A stretch of DNA of 64,000 bases. It comes from Arthrobacter citreus. Lineage in GTDB: Bacteria; Actinomycetota; Actinomycetes; Actinomycetales; Micrococcaceae. Where the stretch lies: contig NZ_VTFV01000003.1 in NCBI RefSeq assembly GCF_009192745.1, forward strand, positions 372,001-436,000. Reading direction: 5' to 3'. Below are positions 7,211-17,516 of this stretch, one piece after another. Numbering within the stretch: position 1 is the stretch's first letter; each line of letters starts with the position of its first letter. Position numbers and translations under genes: made by a program. The notes under the pieces were generated by a model. It searched no databases. It was not told the origin of the DNA and saw only the letters and a list, made by a program, of their open reading frames with translations.

Positions 7211-9211
7211 TCACGCGTAGTCTGCTGCCGCGGACGCCAGCCACGCAGAGGTTTCCTCCCGCAGCCCGGCAGGCTCCAGGACGGCGGCGGATCCGCCGAG
7301 GCGCGCGATGAATCCCGGAATCCAGCCGGTACTGGCCGTTCGCAGCACCACGGCCTGACCGCCGTCGGGCAGCTGTGCCCGCTTCTCGGCGTGGTAAGCG
7401 TCGGCGACCCAGGAGGCGTCGGGCAGAAGGCGGATTGTGACAAACTCGTCCGAGTCCGCCGGCGTGAAAAGACTGGAGGGGAACTGCGGATCCGGTTCGG
7501 GACGGTGAGCAGCGGCTTCCCCGCTGTCCGTGGCTGAGAGGATCCTGTCCACCCGGAAGAACCGTCCTGCCTGGGCCCGGTGGCACCAGGCATCCAGATA
7601 CCACGTGTTGTTGTCCGAGAAGATGCGGCGCGGATCTACCAGCCTTTCGGAGACCTCGTCGCGGCTCGGGACGACGTAGCGGATGGCCAGCTGCCTCCTG
7701 CCGGTGACGGCCTTCTGGAGTTCAGCCAGCAGCTCCGGCGGCGTACCGGCCGGAAGGAGTTCTGCTGCAAGGGAGCTCCCCGCCGCTGCCGCCGTTCCGG
7801 CCGCTTCGGTGAGCTTGGCATGGGCCGAGGCTACGGCATCGGTTGGGGCGGCTCCGGGCAGCGCAGCGAGGGTATCCAGCCCCACAACCAGGGCAGCGGC
7901 TTCGTCCATGGAAAGCCGCACCGGCTGGGACAGGTTCTCCGCGTTGTCGATGTAGATTTCCCCGGTTTCGAAGTTCACGTCCATGAGGCCGTTCGGGTAG
8001 TACCGCGGTCCGCTGACGAAGAGCAGGTTGAGGTCCGAGGCCAGCTGCTCCTGGCTCACTCCGAAACGGCCGGCAGTCTCCGCCATGCCGGCCCCCTGGT
8101 TGGCCAGGATGTAGGGAACCAGGTCCAGGAGCCTGCTCAGCCGCTCCTGTGCCCCGGCAGCCTTGGGCGCCGTTCCGCGGGTGGCCGCGGCCGGGGCGTA
8201 TTCCGGAACCGGTTCGTCCTGGAATTTGTGTGCCCGGGCCAGGGCTGCAAAGACCGCATCCTTCAGCTCGGGCGGATGGACTGCGCGGGCTGCGGTACCC
8301 AAGGCAGCGGCGTCGGCGGCCAGGCCATCAAGGTCCGTGACAGCGAACCAGAGGCGGTCCCATCCGGGCGGCGGATCCGCGAGCCCGGCAGAAGGGTCCC
8401 TGTGGTCTCCGGCACGGAGGCGGAGCTCCGCACCGGCACCTGCCCGGACGTCCACGGCCGCGGAGCGGGAAGCAAAAACGTGGTCCAGGGAGGCCAGCGA
8501 GGCGTGGATGTCAAAGTCCGCCGGGACAAGGTAGCTGCCCCTGCCGGTCCGAACCTCAGTGGTCATTCGGGAGAGTCGGAACCAGCGTTCAGCGTTCCGG
8601 TCAGTGTCCCAGCCAACGAGGTACCAGTGGCCATAGCGTGAACCCATTCCCCAGGGCTGGACGCTGCGCGTGGATTCCTCTCCGGAGGAAGCACGGTAGC
8701 CGAAGGTGACGGGGGTCCTGTCCGTGACGGCGCGGAAGACCTTGGCGAAGTTGGGGTCCGAGGTGCGGATAGCCGGATGAACGGGGCTGGCCGCAGCGTC
8801 TTCGGCAAGGACACCGCGTGCCCGGAGCTTGCGCAGCGCACGGGCTGCGGCTGAACCCAGGGATGCCTGCTCCCACATCTGGGCCGCCAGGGCCAGGACA
8901 GCGGATTCGGCGGGAGTAAAGGACACTTCGGGCAGCCGGTACTCCTCGCTGCGGATGCGGTAGCGCTGCAGCGAGTTGTCCTGTTCGTAGAGCGGGTCCT
9001 CGCTGTAGGACTCCACCGGTATGCCCTGCTCACGCAGGAACGCCTTATCCCGGTCGAAGAGCTTCTCACGGGCTTCAGGCGTTGCTGCCTCGGAGTAGAG
9101 CTCGATTTCCTCGAACAGTTCAGCCTTGGTGAAGCCGCGGCGGGACGAGAGCAGGGCTATGACCAGGTTGAGCAGGCGCTCGGTGCGTTTTTCGGCTGGT
9201 TTCGGAGACAC
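7211..9211 (-). CDS. pafBC: PafB-PafC fused WYL-domain transcriptional regulator
   Basis: 666 residues, twice the length of PafB or PafC in mycobacteria (each about 320-330), where they are separate genes forming a heterodimer that activates the LexA-independent DNA-damage response. The first half (1-330) has an N-terminal winged helix (KRTERLLNLVIALLSSRRG) and a WYL domain; the second half begins a new helix-turn-helix at about 345 (LSRLLDLVPYILANQGAGM) and a second WYL domain with the RxxWYLDAWC motif near 545. The GTG start at 9211 follows TAGATT by six bases. The function is inferred from the mycobacterial homologues. Confidence 0.92.
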   Translation of the reverse strand: MSPKPAEKRTERLLNLVIALLSSRRGFTKAELFEEIELYSEAATPEAREKLFDRDKAFLREQGIPVESYSEDPLYEQDNSLQRYRIRSEEYRLPEVSFTPAESAVLALAAQMWEQASLGSAAARALRKLRARGVLAEDAAASPVHPAIRTSDPNFAKVFRAVTDRTPVTFGYRASSGEESTRSVQPWGMGSRYGHWYLVGWDTDRNAERWFRLSRMTTEVRTGRGSYLVPADFDIHASLASLDHVFASRSAAVDVRAGAGAELRLRAGDHRDPSAGLADPPPGWDRLWFAVTDLDGLAADAAALGTAARAVHPPELKDAVFAALARAHKFQDEPVPEYAPAAATRGTAPKAAGAQERLSRLLDLVPYILANQGAGMAETAGRFGVSQEQLASDLNLLFVSGPRYYPNGLMDVNFETGEIYIDNAENLSQPVRLSMDEAAALVVGLDTLAALPGAAPTDAVASAHAKLTEAAGTAAAAGSSLAAELLPAGTPPELLAELQKAVTGRRQLAIRYVVPSRDEVSERLVDPRRIFSDNNTWYLDAWCHRAQAGRFFRVDRILSATDSGEAAAHRPEPDPQFPSSLFTPADSDEFVTIRLLPDASWVADAYHAEKRAQLPDGGQAVVLRTASTGWIPGFIARLGGSAAVLEPAGLREETSAWLASAAADYA

Positions 9212-9217
9212 ACGGCT

Positions 9218-9223
9218 AATCTA
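9218..9223 (-). promoter_or_regulatory. -10 box of a probable leaderless pafBC transcript
   Basis: Minus-strand TAGATT, six-base spacer, then the GTG start at 9211; there is no ribosome site between them. Confidence 0.5.
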
Positions 9224-9250
9224 CAGCCGTTGGTCCCCCAACCGCGCAAA

Positions 9251-9289
9251 GGGCGGCCCGCCGGTGCAATGATGACCGGCGGGCCGCCC
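9251..9289. terminator. Hairpin downstream of the cytoplasmic FKBP gene
   Basis: A perfect 15-bp stem (9251-9265 with 9275-9289) and a nine-base loop lie between the FKBP stop and the start of pafBC. The T-run is weak, as often in high-GC genomes. It should separate pafBC transcription from the upstream isomerase. Confidence 0.65.
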
Positions 9290-9313
9290 CCTGGTACGGC
9301 AGCGGATCCGCAG

Positions 9314-9709
9314 CTAGCGGACCCCGAGCAGGTCCACGACGAAGATGAGGGACTCACCCGGTGCAATTGCCGAGCCGGCTCCCCGGTCGCCGTAGGCCAT
9401 GTGGGAAGGGATTTCCAGCCGGCGGCGTCCGCCGACCTTCATGCCAAGCAGGCCCTGGTCCCAGCCCTGGATAACCTGGCCGATGCCGACCGTGAAGTCG
9501 AGCGGGGCGCCGCGGTTCCAGGACGCATCAAACTCTTCACCGGTGGAAAAAGCCACGCCCACGTAATGGGTGGAGACGGTATCTCCGGCCTTTGCCTCGG
9601 CGCCGTCACCGACAATGATGTCTTCGATGACGAGATCCGTCGGAGCATCGTGCTCCGGGAAATCGATCTCCGGCTTCTGGCGGTCGTATTCACGCTTTCC
9701 GAATGACAT
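9314..9709 (-). CDS. FKBP-type peptidyl-prolyl isomerase, cytoplasmic
   Basis: 131 residues from the ATG at 9709, chosen for the GAAGGAG ribosome site just upstream; ten further in-frame residues upstream lack one. The FKBP core is complete: VSTHYVGV, FDASWNRGAPLDF, GQVIQGWDQGLLGM (active-site rim) and IPSHMAYGDRG. It speeds proline cis-trans isomerisation during folding. No signal peptide is seen. The next gene upstream is a lipoprotein with two FKBP-like modules, giving a tandem pair. Confidence 0.93.
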   Translation of the reverse strand: MSFGKREYDRQKPEIDFPEHDAPTDLVIEDIIVGDGAEAKAGDTVSTHYVGVAFSTGEEFDASWNRGAPLDFTVGIGQVIQGWDQGLLGMKVGGRRRLEIPSHMAYGDRGAGSAIAPGESLIFVVDLLGVR

Positions 9710-9758
9710 GGAACTCCTTCGTTTTGGGACTGCCAGCAATCCTATCCGGATTGTCCGG

Positions 9759-10640
9759 TTACTTGGCCTCGAGGATGTCTACGACGAAGACCAGGGTTTC
9801 GTTCTGGAGTTCGTTGCCCTCAGCCGATCCGTAGGCGGTGGCAGGCGGAGCCACGATCAGGACCTGGGATCCTACCGTCTTGCCGGCCAGGCCGTCGGTC
9901 CACGCGGAAATAACCTGGTTCAGGCCGAAGGAAGTGGGCGCACCCCGTTCCCAGCTGGAGTCGAAGACGGAGCCGTCGGACCACTTGACGCCGTGGTACT
10001 GCACGGTGACCGTGTCGTCAGCCTCCACTACCTTGCCGTCGCCCTTCTTGAGCTCCTGGGCGATCAGCTCGGTGGGCGCTTCTCCCTCCGGGACGGTGAT
10101 CGTGGGCTTGCCGTCGTCATCCAGGGTCACAGTGGGCTGGCCTTCGACCGGTTCGACGTCGGTGCCCCAGGCACGCGTCGGAATGTCGCGTGCGCCGGTA
10201 AGCGTGAAGACGATGAACTGCGTGGCAGTGCCTGCCTCTTCGTTGCCGGGAACGTAGTAGGCGAAGTCCGAGCCGACGGGAGCGCCGACGAGGGCGCTGT
10301 ACATCTGCTCATTGCCCTGCTTGAGGGTCTCATCCACGGCAATGTCTTCGGCGGTTTCCGCGGTGTAGGTTTCCTGGCCCGCTTCGCCGCTTTCGGGATC
10401 CATGACTACCAGCCGCACGGAAGCGGTCTGGCCGTCAACCAGTTCCTCGCCGTCGCCGTCGTTCACCCGCACCAGCGTCGGTTCTTCGGCTGAGAGCGGG
10501 GTATCAAACTCCACCGTGGGGACGGCACCGTCACCGTTGGAACTGACCTTGACGGAGGAGAGCGGTTCGCTGCTGCCGTCTCCGGAGCATGCAGTGAGCA
10601 GCAGGAGGGCGGGCAGGAGCAGGGCTAGTACTTTGCGCAC
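9759..10640 (-). CDS. FKBP-type peptidyl-prolyl isomerase lipoprotein
   Basis: 293 residues from GTG at 10640. The start is set by the short signal peptide that follows: charged VRK, hydrophobic LALLLPALLLL, and lipobox LTAC, so Cys becomes the lipid anchor on the outer face of the membrane. The C-terminal 110 residues form a clear FKBP domain (VQYHGVKWSDGSVFDSSW, VISAWTDGLAGKTVGS, PPATAYG). The middle region (about 60-165) resembles a degenerate FKBP-like module. It likely assists folding of exported proteins. It sits between pafA and the cytoplasmic FKBP gene, all on the minus strand. Confidence 0.9.
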   Translation of the reverse strand: MRKVLALLLPALLLLTACSGDGSSEPLSSVKVSSNGDGAVPTVEFDTPLSAEEPTLVRVNDGDGEELVDGQTASVRLVVMDPESGEAGQETYTAETAEDIAVDETLKQGNEQMYSALVGAPVGSDFAYYVPGNEEAGTATQFIVFTLTGARDIPTRAWGTDVEPVEGQPTVTLDDDGKPTITVPEGEAPTELIAQELKKGDGKVVEADDTVTVQYHGVKWSDGSVFDSSWERGAPTSFGLNQVISAWTDGLAGKTVGSQVLIVAPPATAYGSAEGNELQNETLVFVVDILEAK

Positions 10641-10793
10641 AGTACTTCTTTCAGTGGCGGACAAATGTCTTCTGCCGGCAGCGTGGGAGCACGGAGGTGC
10701 CCGCACCCTCTCCGGGCAGCAACACCAACCCTAACGCCTCCACCTGAAAGGAGCCTAGATCCGGTCCGGAGGCCTTGCGTCCGTGAAGCCGGC

Positions 10794-12155
10794 TCAGAGC
10801 GTGGACAGCAGCGCTTCGACCCTCTCGTCCACTGCAGCAAACGGGTCCTTGCACAGGACCGTCTGCTGGGCCCGGTCGTTGAGCTTCAGGTGGACCCAGT
10901 CCACCGTGAAGTCGCGGTTGGCAGCCTTGGCACGGCGCACGAAGTCTCCGCGCAGCTTGGCGCGGGTGCTCTGCGGCGGCACGTCAACGGCTTCCTTGAC
11001 GGCGCTGTCGTCAACGACGCGGGCTGTTTCGCCGCGTGCCTGCAGGAGGTAGAAGAGCCCCCGGCGGCGGGAAATGTCGTGGTACGTGAGGTCGATCTGG
11101 GCCAGGCGGGGTGATCCCATGTCCAGTCCGCCCCGCTCCGCGTACCGGTCCACCAGTTTCTTCTTGATGGCCCAGTCGATTTCCGTGTCGATCCCCGAGG
11201 TGTCCCCGGACTCCACGGCGTGGAGCGTCCTTTCCCACAAATCCAGCACGCGCGGCACGTGGCGGTTGTGGGGGCCGTTGTCCTGCACGAAGTCCTGCAC
11301 CCGGTCCAGGTAGATGTGCTGCAGTTCCAGCGCCGTCATCGTGGAACCGTTGGCCAGCTTCAGCGGTGCCGAGCCGGTGAGATCATGGGAGATCTCGCGG
11401 ATACTGCGGATCGGATTCTCCAGGCGCAGGTCGCGCATGATGACCCCCGCCTCAATCATCCGCAGCATGAGGTCCACCGAACCGACCTTGAGCATTGAGG
11501 TGGTCTCGGACATGTTCGAATCCCCGGCGATCACGTGCAGGCGCCGGTAGTGCTCGGCGTCGGCATGCGGTTCGTCCCGGGTGTTGATGATGGGCCGCGA
11601 ACGCGTGGTGGCAGATGAAACGCCTTCCCAGATGTGGTCAGCCCGCTGGGAGAACGCGTACAGGGAACCTGACTGGGTCCGCAGCACTTTGCCGGCGCCG
11701 ACCAGCAGCTGGCGGGTGACCAGGAAGGGGATCAGGATGTCTGCCAGCCGGGAGAACTCCAGCCGCCGCGGAATCAGATAATTCTCGTGGCTGCCGTAGG
11801 AGTTGCCTGCGGAGTCGGTGTTGTTTTTGAACAGGTAGACGCTGCCGTTAAACCCCTCCGCCGCGAGGCGTTCCTCGGCCTCGTCCACCAGGTCGTCCAG
11901 GATCAGCTCCCCCGCACGGTCATGGGCTATCAGCTGCGCCAGGTCGTCGCACTCTGCGGTCGCGTACTCCGGATGCGAACCAACGTCCAGGTAGAGCCGG
12001 GACCCGTTGGTGAGGAAGACGTTCGAGGAACGCCCCCAGCTCACCACTTTCCGGAACAGGTACCGGGCAACCTCCTCCGGGGAAAGCGGCCTTGAATCCG
12101 GTCCGGAGTAGGCAATCCCGAATTCGGTTTCGACACCGAAGATCCTGCGTTCCAT
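10794..12155 (-). CDS. pafA: Pup-protein ligase PafA
   Basis: 453 residues, the family length. PafA uses ATP to phosphorylate the C-terminal Glu of Pup and joins it to substrate lysines. The N-terminal FGVETEFG carries the metal/ATP glutamates (Glu9, Glu11), and [15 protein letters not shown] holds the catalytic Asp57 seen in the mycobacterial enzyme. The ATG at 12153-12155 overlaps the prcA TGA by one base (TGATG), indicating translational coupling. It ends the prcB-prcA-pafA run. Confidence 0.97.
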   Translation of the reverse strand: MERRIFGVETEFGIAYSGPDSRPLSPEEVARYLFRKVVSWGRSSNVFLTNGSRLYLDVGSHPEYATAECDDLAQLIAHDRAGELILDDLVDEAEERLAAEGFNGSVYLFKNNTDSAGNSYGSHENYLIPRRLEFSRLADILIPFLVTRQLLVGAGKVLRTQSGSLYAFSQRADHIWEGVSSATTRSRPIINTRDEPHADAEHYRRLHVIAGDSNMSETTSMLKVGSVDLMLRMIEAGVIMRDLRLENPIRSIREISHDLTGSAPLKLANGSTMTALELQHIYLDRVQDFVQDNGPHNRHVPRVLDLWERTLHAVESGDTSGIDTEIDWAIKKKLVDRYAERGGLDMGSPRLAQIDLTYHDISRRRGLFYLLQARGETARVVDDSAVKEAVDVPPQSTRAKLRGDFVRRAKAANRDFTVDWVHLKLNDRAQQTVLCKDPFAAVDERVEALLSTL

Positions 12156-12937
12156 CAGTCTCCCTCCGCGCTGGAAAGCAAGCGGTCCAGCTCAACGGTT
12201 CCTATCCTGCGGAACGCCCTGACGGTTCCCCGGGTCGAAAGCGGATCACGGTCAAGGACCGCGACCTCCAGCAGACCGGCACCGAGCACTTCCGTTCCCT
12301 GCGCCGGGTCCTGTGCCGCCGCATCGACGGTCTGCCCTGCCTGGCCCGCAGCGACTTCCGGCGGCCGGCGGGTGGCGGCAAGGGCGCGCACCGCCACCTG
12401 GATCGCTTCGTTGAACGTGGTGTCCGGGGACCAGGTGCGCGCCAGCGAGTCGTTGACTATTTCCGCCTGGCCGCCCATGACGACGTAGTTGCTTTCGTCG
12501 GCGATTGAGCCGTCGTAGGTCAGCCGGTAGAGGTGGTCTGCGTATGGTTCCCTGCCCACCTCGGCGACGGCCAGCTCCACTTCGAAGGGCTTGCCCTCGG
12601 CGGTGAAAACGGAGCCCAGGCTCTGGGCGTAGACGCTGGCCAGTCCCCGGGCCGAGACGTCCTCCCGCGCATAGGAGTAGCCGCGGACGTCCGCGTAGCG
12701 CACGCCGGCCTGGCGCAGGCTCTCGAACTCGTTGTACTTGCCCACGGCTGCGAAACCGATGCGGTCGTAAATTTCACCGAGCTTGTGCAGCGACGGTGAG
12801 GGGTTCTCGGCCACAAACGCGATCCCGTCGCGGCAGGTCAGCACCACTACCGAACGGCCGCGGGCGATTCCCTTGCGAGCGAAATCGGCCCGGTCCTTCA
12901 TCAGCTGTTCGGGTGAGACGTAGAACTGCTGTGTCAT
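12155..12937 (-). CDS. prcA: Proteasome alpha subunit PrcA
   Basis: 260 residues. The seven-member outer rings of the 20S core gate entry of unfolded, pupylated proteins. The N-terminal [22 protein letters not shown] segment is the alpha-type gating region, followed by the proteasome fold ([15 protein letters not shown]). It has no N-terminal threonine nucleophile, as expected for alpha subunits. The C-terminal tail is long and variable. AGGAG lies directly before the ATG, and the prcB stop is three bases upstream, so the two subunits are made together. Confidence 0.97.
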   Translation of the reverse strand: MTQQFYVSPEQLMKDRADFARKGIARGRSVVVLTCRDGIAFVAENPSPSLHKLGEIYDRIGFAAVGKYNEFESLRQAGVRYADVRGYSYAREDVSARGLASVYAQSLGSVFTAEGKPFEVELAVAEVGREPYADHLYRLTYDGSIADESNYVVMGGQAEIVNDSLARTWSPDTTFNEAIQVAVRALAATRRPPEVAAGQAGQTVDAAAQDPAQGTEVLGAGLLEVAVLDRDPLSTRGTVRAFRRIGTVELDRLLSSAEGD

Positions 12938-12940
12938 CTC

Positions 12941-13765
12941 CTAGGCCTCCCGTCCGGCAACTGAACGGCGGGCAACCAGGTCCTGGGCGAGCTGGCTGAG
13001 TTCCCGTTCCGGGATCTCGCGCATTCCTGCGGAGTTGACCACGTAGACCACGGGCCACAGCTGCCGGACCAGGTCCGGCCCGCCCGTGGCGGAGTCGTCG
13101 TCGGCGGCGTCATAGAGCGACTCGACGGCGATCCGCACCGCTTCGTCCTGGTCCAGTCCGGGGCGCCAGAGCTTCTTGAGGGCTCCCCGCGCGAAGACGG
13201 AACCGGAGCCCACGCTGTGGTGCTCATATTCCTCGTACCGGCCGCCGGTCACGTCGTAGGAGAACATGCGGCCGGTGTGCCGTTCGGTGTCGAAGCCGGC
13301 GAAGAGGGGAATGACCGCCAGGCCCTGCAGGGCCAGCGGGAGGTTCTGGCGGACCATAGCCGCGAGCCGGTTGGACTTGCCATCCAGGCTCATCGGAGTG
13401 CCCTCGATCTTCTCGTAATGCTCCAGCTCCACCTGGAAGAGGCGGATCATGTCCAGGGCCAGGCCGGCGGTTCCCGCGATGCCCAGCACGGAGTAGCTGT
13501 CCGCCGGGAAAACCTTGCGGATATGCCGGCTGGCGATCATGTTCCCCATGGTTGCCCGCCGGTCCCCCGCCATGAGTACGCCGCCGGCGTACGTCAGGGA
13601 GACGATGGTGGTGGCCTGGGGTGCTGCTGCCGATGCCGATCCTGCTGGGGCTGTTCCGAGCCTGCGGGCCGAAGGGAGCAGCTCCGGGTGGTGGCGGCTA
13701 AGGTGTTCGCTGAAGGATGACCCCGCCTCTGCGGCCACCGTGTGTGCAGGATCCGTTGGCACCAT
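12941..13765 (-). CDS. prcB: Proteasome beta subunit PrcB with propeptide
   Basis: 274 residues. The catalytic inner-ring subunit is made with a propeptide of 51 residues; autocleavage should expose Thr52 of [21 protein letters not shown], which holds the nucleophile and the Asp and Lys/Arg region of the active site. The residue before Thr52 is Ala rather than the Gly found in Mycobacterium tuberculosis Prc[10 protein letters not shown] and later residues complete the Ntn fold. The ATG lies three bases after the pup stop, with the ribosome site inside the end of pup. Confidence 0.97.
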   Translation of the reverse strand: MVPTDPAHTVAAEAGSSFSEHLSRHHPELLPSARRLGTAPAGSASAAAPQATTIVSLTYAGGVLMAGDRRATMGNMIASRHIRKVFPADSYSVLGIAGTAGLALDMIRLFQVELEHYEKIEGTPMSLDGKSNRLAAMVRQNLPLALQGLAVIPLFAGFDTERHTGRMFSYDVTGGRYEEYEHHSVGSGSVFARGALKKLWRPGLDQDEAVRIAVESLYDAADDDSATGGPDLVRQLWPVVYVVNSAGMREIPERELSQLAQDLVARRSVAGREA

Positions 13766-13768
13766 CCG

Positions 13769-13975
13769 CTACTGACCGCCCTTCTGGATGAACCCGCGGA
13801 CGAACTCTTCGGCGTTGTTCTCGAGCACGCCGTCAATCTCATCCAGCAGGTCGTCAACACCTTCGGTCTGGGCTGAAGCCTGGTCTGCCGGCTCTGCTGC
13901 GGGGGGAGAAGTCTCTTCGGTCTCCTCCACTTCCTGCGGACGTGCTCCGGTATTCCTGCGGTCCTGGGTTGCCAT
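13769..13975 (-). CDS. pup: Prokaryotic ubiquitin-like protein Pup
   Basis: 68 residues, mostly disordered and acidic, ending GFIQKGGQ. The final Gln must be deamidated by Dop to Glu before PafA can attach it to substrates. The central helix region [22 protein letters not shown] is the part that pairs with the Mpa coiled coil. The ribosome site GAAAGGGC precedes the ATG. It is followed at once by prcB. Confidence 0.97.
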   Translation of the reverse strand: MATQDRRNTGARPQEVEETEETSPPAAEPADQASAQTEGVDDLLDEIDGVLENNAEEFVRGFIQKGGQ

Positions 13976-14025
13976 GATGCCTGCCCTTTCCGGCTGACGC
14001 CGTGCTGCGGAATGTGTCCTAGGTC

Positions 14026-15636
14026 CTATGGTGCCACGGTAGGTTCCGGACCGGTCAGGAGACGGGTCACAAAATCCTCCGCATCTGCGGAAACATCAAA
14101 CAGCTCTCCCGTGAGTTCCCTGGTTCCCCGGAGCGGCTCCCGGGTGGGGATGCGCTGCAGCCTGCGCCGGGACGGGAGCTCGAAGATAATCGAGTCCCAG
14201 CTGGCCCCGATCACCTCCGCCGGGAAACGGGTGATGCACCGCCCGCGGAAATACGCCCGGGTGTCTTCCGGCGGCTCTGCCACGGCGGCCGCTATCTGCT
14301 GGTCGGTCAGGATCCGCTCCATCTGCCCGCGGGCCGCCAGCCGGTAATAGAGGCCCTTTTCCGGGCGCATGTCCGAATACTGCAGGTCGATCAGGTTCAG
14401 CCTGGCATCGTTCCAGGCCAGCCCGTCGCGGTCCCGGTACGCCTGCAGCAGCCGTAGTTTCGCAACCCAGTCCACCTGCGCGGACGCGGACAGAGGATCC
14501 CTCTTGAGGGTCCCCACGACCGATGTCCACCGGTTCAGGATGTCCTCCGTGGCGGCGTCGGCCCCGCCTTCCCTGCGCGCATGGGCAGCCGCGGCTTCGA
14601 GGTACATCTCTTGGAGGTCCAGTCCGGTGACGCTCCTGCCGTCCTTCAGCTCCACCAGCACGGTGAGGGTTGGATCGTGGCTGATGGCCTGCAGGGCAGC
14701 CACCGGATCCCGGAGCTCGATCTGCGGAGCTGCGGCGTCCTCGATCATGGAGAGCACGGCCGACGTCGTTCCCATCTTCAGCAGCGCCGAAACCTCGCTG
14801 AGGTTTGCATCGCCGATAATCACGTGAAGGCGCCGGTACTTTTCCGCAACGGCATGCGGTTCGTCCCGGGTGTTGATGATCGGCCGCCGGATAGTGGTTT
14901 CCAAACCCACTTCGGTTTCGAAGAAGTCGGCCCGCTGGCTCAGCTGGTAACCCTGCCGCTGGTTGCTGGTACCGATTCCCACGCGCCCGGAACCGCAGAT
15001 CACCTGCCGGGAGGCAAAGAACGGCAGCAGTCCCGCTACCAGCCGCGTAAACGGCACACTGCGCGGAACAAGGTAGTTCTCGTGAGCGCCGTAGGAGACA
15101 CCCTTGTTGTCGGTGTTGTTCTTGTACAGGTGGACAGGCGCGAAACCCGGCGTCTTGGCGATATGCCGCATCGCCGTAAGCACCACGGCGTCACCCGCCT
15201 TGTCCCACAGCACCGCGTCATGCGGATTGGTGGTTTCCGGCGAGGAATACTCCGGGTGGGCATGGTCAACGTACAGCCGTGCACCGTTACCCAGCACCAT
15301 GTTCATCAGCACTGAGTTGTCTTCCTGCTCCCCGTACAGGGCAGAGGGTCCCCCGCCCTCCATGGCGATCTGCTCGGCGTCCAGCACCGGAGGCGCGTCC
15401 GTCAGCTGGGTGGGGTCCGCCGCCGTACGCGGCACGGTGTACCCGCGGGCGTCGTTCAGGGGTGCTTCATCCGTGTAGTCCCAGCGCGTGCCGGAAAGGT
15501 TGCCCAGTCCGGCACGGACACTGGCAGCGTAGGCGTTGACTACCTGGCTGGAAAGCACGGTGGCGTTCGCGTTCGGCAGGGCCGGAGCGAGTACGCCGTA
15601 CTCAGTCTCCGTGCCCATTACCCTGCGGACCGTCAC
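14026..15636 (-). CDS. dop: Pup deamidase/depupylase Dop
   Basis: 536 residues. A PafA paralogue that deamidates the Pup C-terminus and also removes Pup from substrates. MGTETEYG (7-14) matches the PafA ATP/metal motif, and [14 protein letters not shown] (121-134) holds the catalytic Asp124. The stretch around residues 40-85 is the extra loop that marks Dop against PafA. The start GTG at 15636 overlaps the mpa stop in GTGA, so translation is coupled. The gene pup follows after a gap of about 50 bases. Confidence 0.96.
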   Translation of the reverse strand: MTVRRVMGTETEYGVLAPALPNANATVLSSQVVNAYAASVRAGLGNLSGTRWDYTDEAPLNDARGYTVPRTAADPTQLTDAPPVLDAEQIAMEGGGPSALYGEQEDNSVLMNMVLGNGARLYVDHAHPEYSSPETTNPHDAVLWDKAGDAVVLTAMRHIAKTPGFAPVHLYKNNTDNKGVSYGAHENYLVPRSVPFTRLVAGLLPFFASRQVICGSGRVGIGTSNQRQGYQLSQRADFFETEVGLETTIRRPIINTRDEPHAVAEKYRRLHVIIGDANLSEVSALLKMGTTSAVLSMIEDAAAPQIELRDPVAALQAISHDPTLTVLVELKDGRSVTGLDLQEMYLEAAAAHARREGGADAATEDILNRWTSVVGTLKRDPLSASAQVDWVAKLRLLQAYRDRDGLAWNDARLNLIDLQYSDMRPEKGLYYRLAARGQMERILTDQQIAAAVAEPPEDTRAYFRGRCITRFPAEVIGASWDSIIFELPSRRRLQRIPTREPLRGTRELTGELFDVSADAEDFVTRLLTGPEPTVAP

Positions 15637-17390
15637 AGATACTGCCCCGGGTTGGCCGCAGTCTCGATGGTCCGGCCCGGTTCCTGCCCCGCCTTGCCCT
15701 GGATGATCGTGCGGATATAGGTGATCCGTTCGCCCTTCTTGCCGGAGATGCGCGCCCAGTCGTCCGGATTGGTGGTGTTCGGCATGTCTTCATGCTCACG
15801 GAACTCATCGACGACGGCGCGCATCAGGTGCTCGATGCGCAGGCCCCGCTGGTGCAGCATCAGGAAGTCCTTGATCGCGTACTTCTTTGCCCGGTCAACG
15901 ACGTTCTGGATAACTGCCCCGGAATTGAAGTCCTTGAAGTAGAGCATCTCCGTATCGCCGTTGGCATAGGTGACTTCCAGGTACTCATTGGACTTGTCCT
16001 CGGCGTACATCTTTTCCACCGTCCGGCGAATCATTTCCTTGACGGTGGCTACCGGGTCGTAGCCGTGCTCAGCGAGGTCGTCGCGGTGCAGCGGCAGGTC
16101 CGGGGTGAGGTACTTGGCGAAGATTTCCCCGGCACCCTCGGCGTCGGGCCGCATGATCTTGATCTTCACGTCCAGCCGTCCCGGGCGGAGGATGGCCGGG
16201 TCGATCATGTCTTCCCGGTTGGAGGCGCCGATGACAATGACGTTCTCGAGTTTCTCCACCCCGTCGATCTCGCTGAGCAGCTGCGGAACAATCGTGGTTT
16301 CGACGTCGGAGGAGACGCCGGTGCCGCGGGTGCGGAACAGCGAGTCCATCTCGTCGAAGAAGACGACGACGGGGCTTCCGTCCGACGCCTTCTCGCGGGC
16401 CCGGGAGAAGATGAGGCGGATGTGCCGTTCTGTCTCCCCCACATACTTGTCCAGCAGCTCCGGACCCTTGATGTTCAGGAAGTAGCTGCGTGTCCCGGGC
16501 GTGCCGGTCTGCTCCATCACGCGGGCAGCCAGCGAATGGGCCACGGCCTTGGCGATCAGGGTCTTGCCGCAGCCCGGAGGGCCGTAAAGGAGGATTCCCT
16601 TTGGTGCCTTGAGCCCGTGCTCCCGGTACAGGTCCGGATGCATAAACGGCAGCTCCACTGCGTCGCGGATCTGCTCGATCTGCGGACCGAGGCCGCCGAT
16701 GTCCGAATAGGAAATATCCGGAACCTCTTCCAGGACCAGGTTCTCCACTTCGCTGCGCGGGATCTTCTCCAGTGCGTAGCCGATTCGGGTATCCACAGTG
16801 AGGGCGTCCCCCACGCGTACCTTCTCCTTGACCAGTGGCCCGTTGAGCCGGACCACCCGCTCGTCGTCGGCCCGTCCAACTACCAGGGCCCGGTCGCCCT
16901 CCAGCAGTTCCTGGACCGTGAAAAGCTCCCCTGCTTTCTCGAATCCGAGTCCTGCCACGACCGTCAGGGATTCGTTGAGCAGCACTTCCTGGCCCGGAAC
17001 TAGCTGGCCCAGGTCCAGCAGGGGGCTCACGGCTACGCGCAGTTTGCGTCCGGACTGGATGATGTCCACGCTTTCCTGCACGGTGGCCGTGGTGGTCACC
17101 CCCGGAGCGGCGTCCGTCCGCGGATTGACGGCAAGCACCGTCCCGAAACTGAACGGCGTGGCCCCCTCTTTCTCCAGGGCATCCTTCAGCCGGACGATCT
17201 CCGCCCTGGCCGTCTCCAGCATGGCCACGAGACGGGCATTGTTGTGGGTCAGCGCTGCGAGCTGGCGGTCCAGGTTCCGCAGCTTGTCCCGAAGAACGTT
17301 GAGCTGCCGCGATTCAGTGCCGTCAGTACCGTATCCGCTGTCCATTCCGCCGCCCATTGGGGCCCCGCTGGTGTTTTCCGCATCAACCAT
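15633..17390 (-). CDS. mpa: Proteasome-associated AAA ATPase Mpa/ARC
   Basis: 585 residues from the ATG at 17390, preferred over in-frame starts 22 codons upstream because conserved sequence begins here and GAAGGCGG lies just upstream. The order is an N-terminal coiled coil (about 25-70) that captures Pup, tandem OB folds, then one AAA domain with GPPGCGKT (Walker A) and VVFFDEMD (Walker B). The C-terminus is GQYL, the penultimate-Tyr tail that opens the PrcA gate. It is the first gene of the mpa-dop-pup-prcB-prcA-pafA chain. Confidence 0.97.
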   Translation of the reverse strand: MVDAENTSGAPMGGGMDSGYGTDGTESRQLNVLRDKLRNLDRQLAALTHNNARLVAMLETARAEIVRLKDALEKEGATPFSFGTVLAVNPRTDAAPGVTTTATVQESVDIIQSGRKLRVAVSPLLDLGQLVPGQEVLLNESLTVVAGLGFEKAGELFTVQELLEGDRALVVGRADDERVVRLNGPLVKEKVRVGDALTVDTRIGYALEKIPRSEVENLVLEEVPDISYSDIGGLGPQIEQIRDAVELPFMHPDLYREHGLKAPKGILLYGPPGCGKTLIAKAVAHSLAARVMEQTGTPGTRSYFLNIKGPELLDKYVGETERHIRLIFSRAREKASDGSPVVVFFDEMDSLFRTRGTGVSSDVETTIVPQLLSEIDGVEKLENVIVIGASNREDMIDPAILRPGRLDVKIKIMRPDAEGAGEIFAKYLTPDLPLHRDDLAEHGYDPVATVKEMIRRTVEKMYAEDKSNEYLEVTYANGDTEMLYFKDFNSGAVIQNVVDRAKKYAIKDFLMLHQRGLRIEHLMRAVVDEFREHEDMPNTTNPDDWARISGKKGERITYIRTIIQGKAGQEPGRTIETAANPGQYL

Positions 17391-17516
17391 TTTCCGACCG
17401 CCTTCATCGCTTTGGTCCCTTCGTTTGACGATAACGCAGTGACGCACGCAATACACCGGGCGCGGCGTCTTGTGTTTCGCCGCGGCCCGGATAAGGGGCC
17501 GGTCCGTCCCGAAGGC

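Noticed and set aside
15633-17456. Upstream start of mpa, adding 22 residues
   Set aside because: The added residues ([15 protein letters not shown]...) do not resemble Mpa, and ATG 17390 is better placed relative to the ribosome site and conserved N-terminus.
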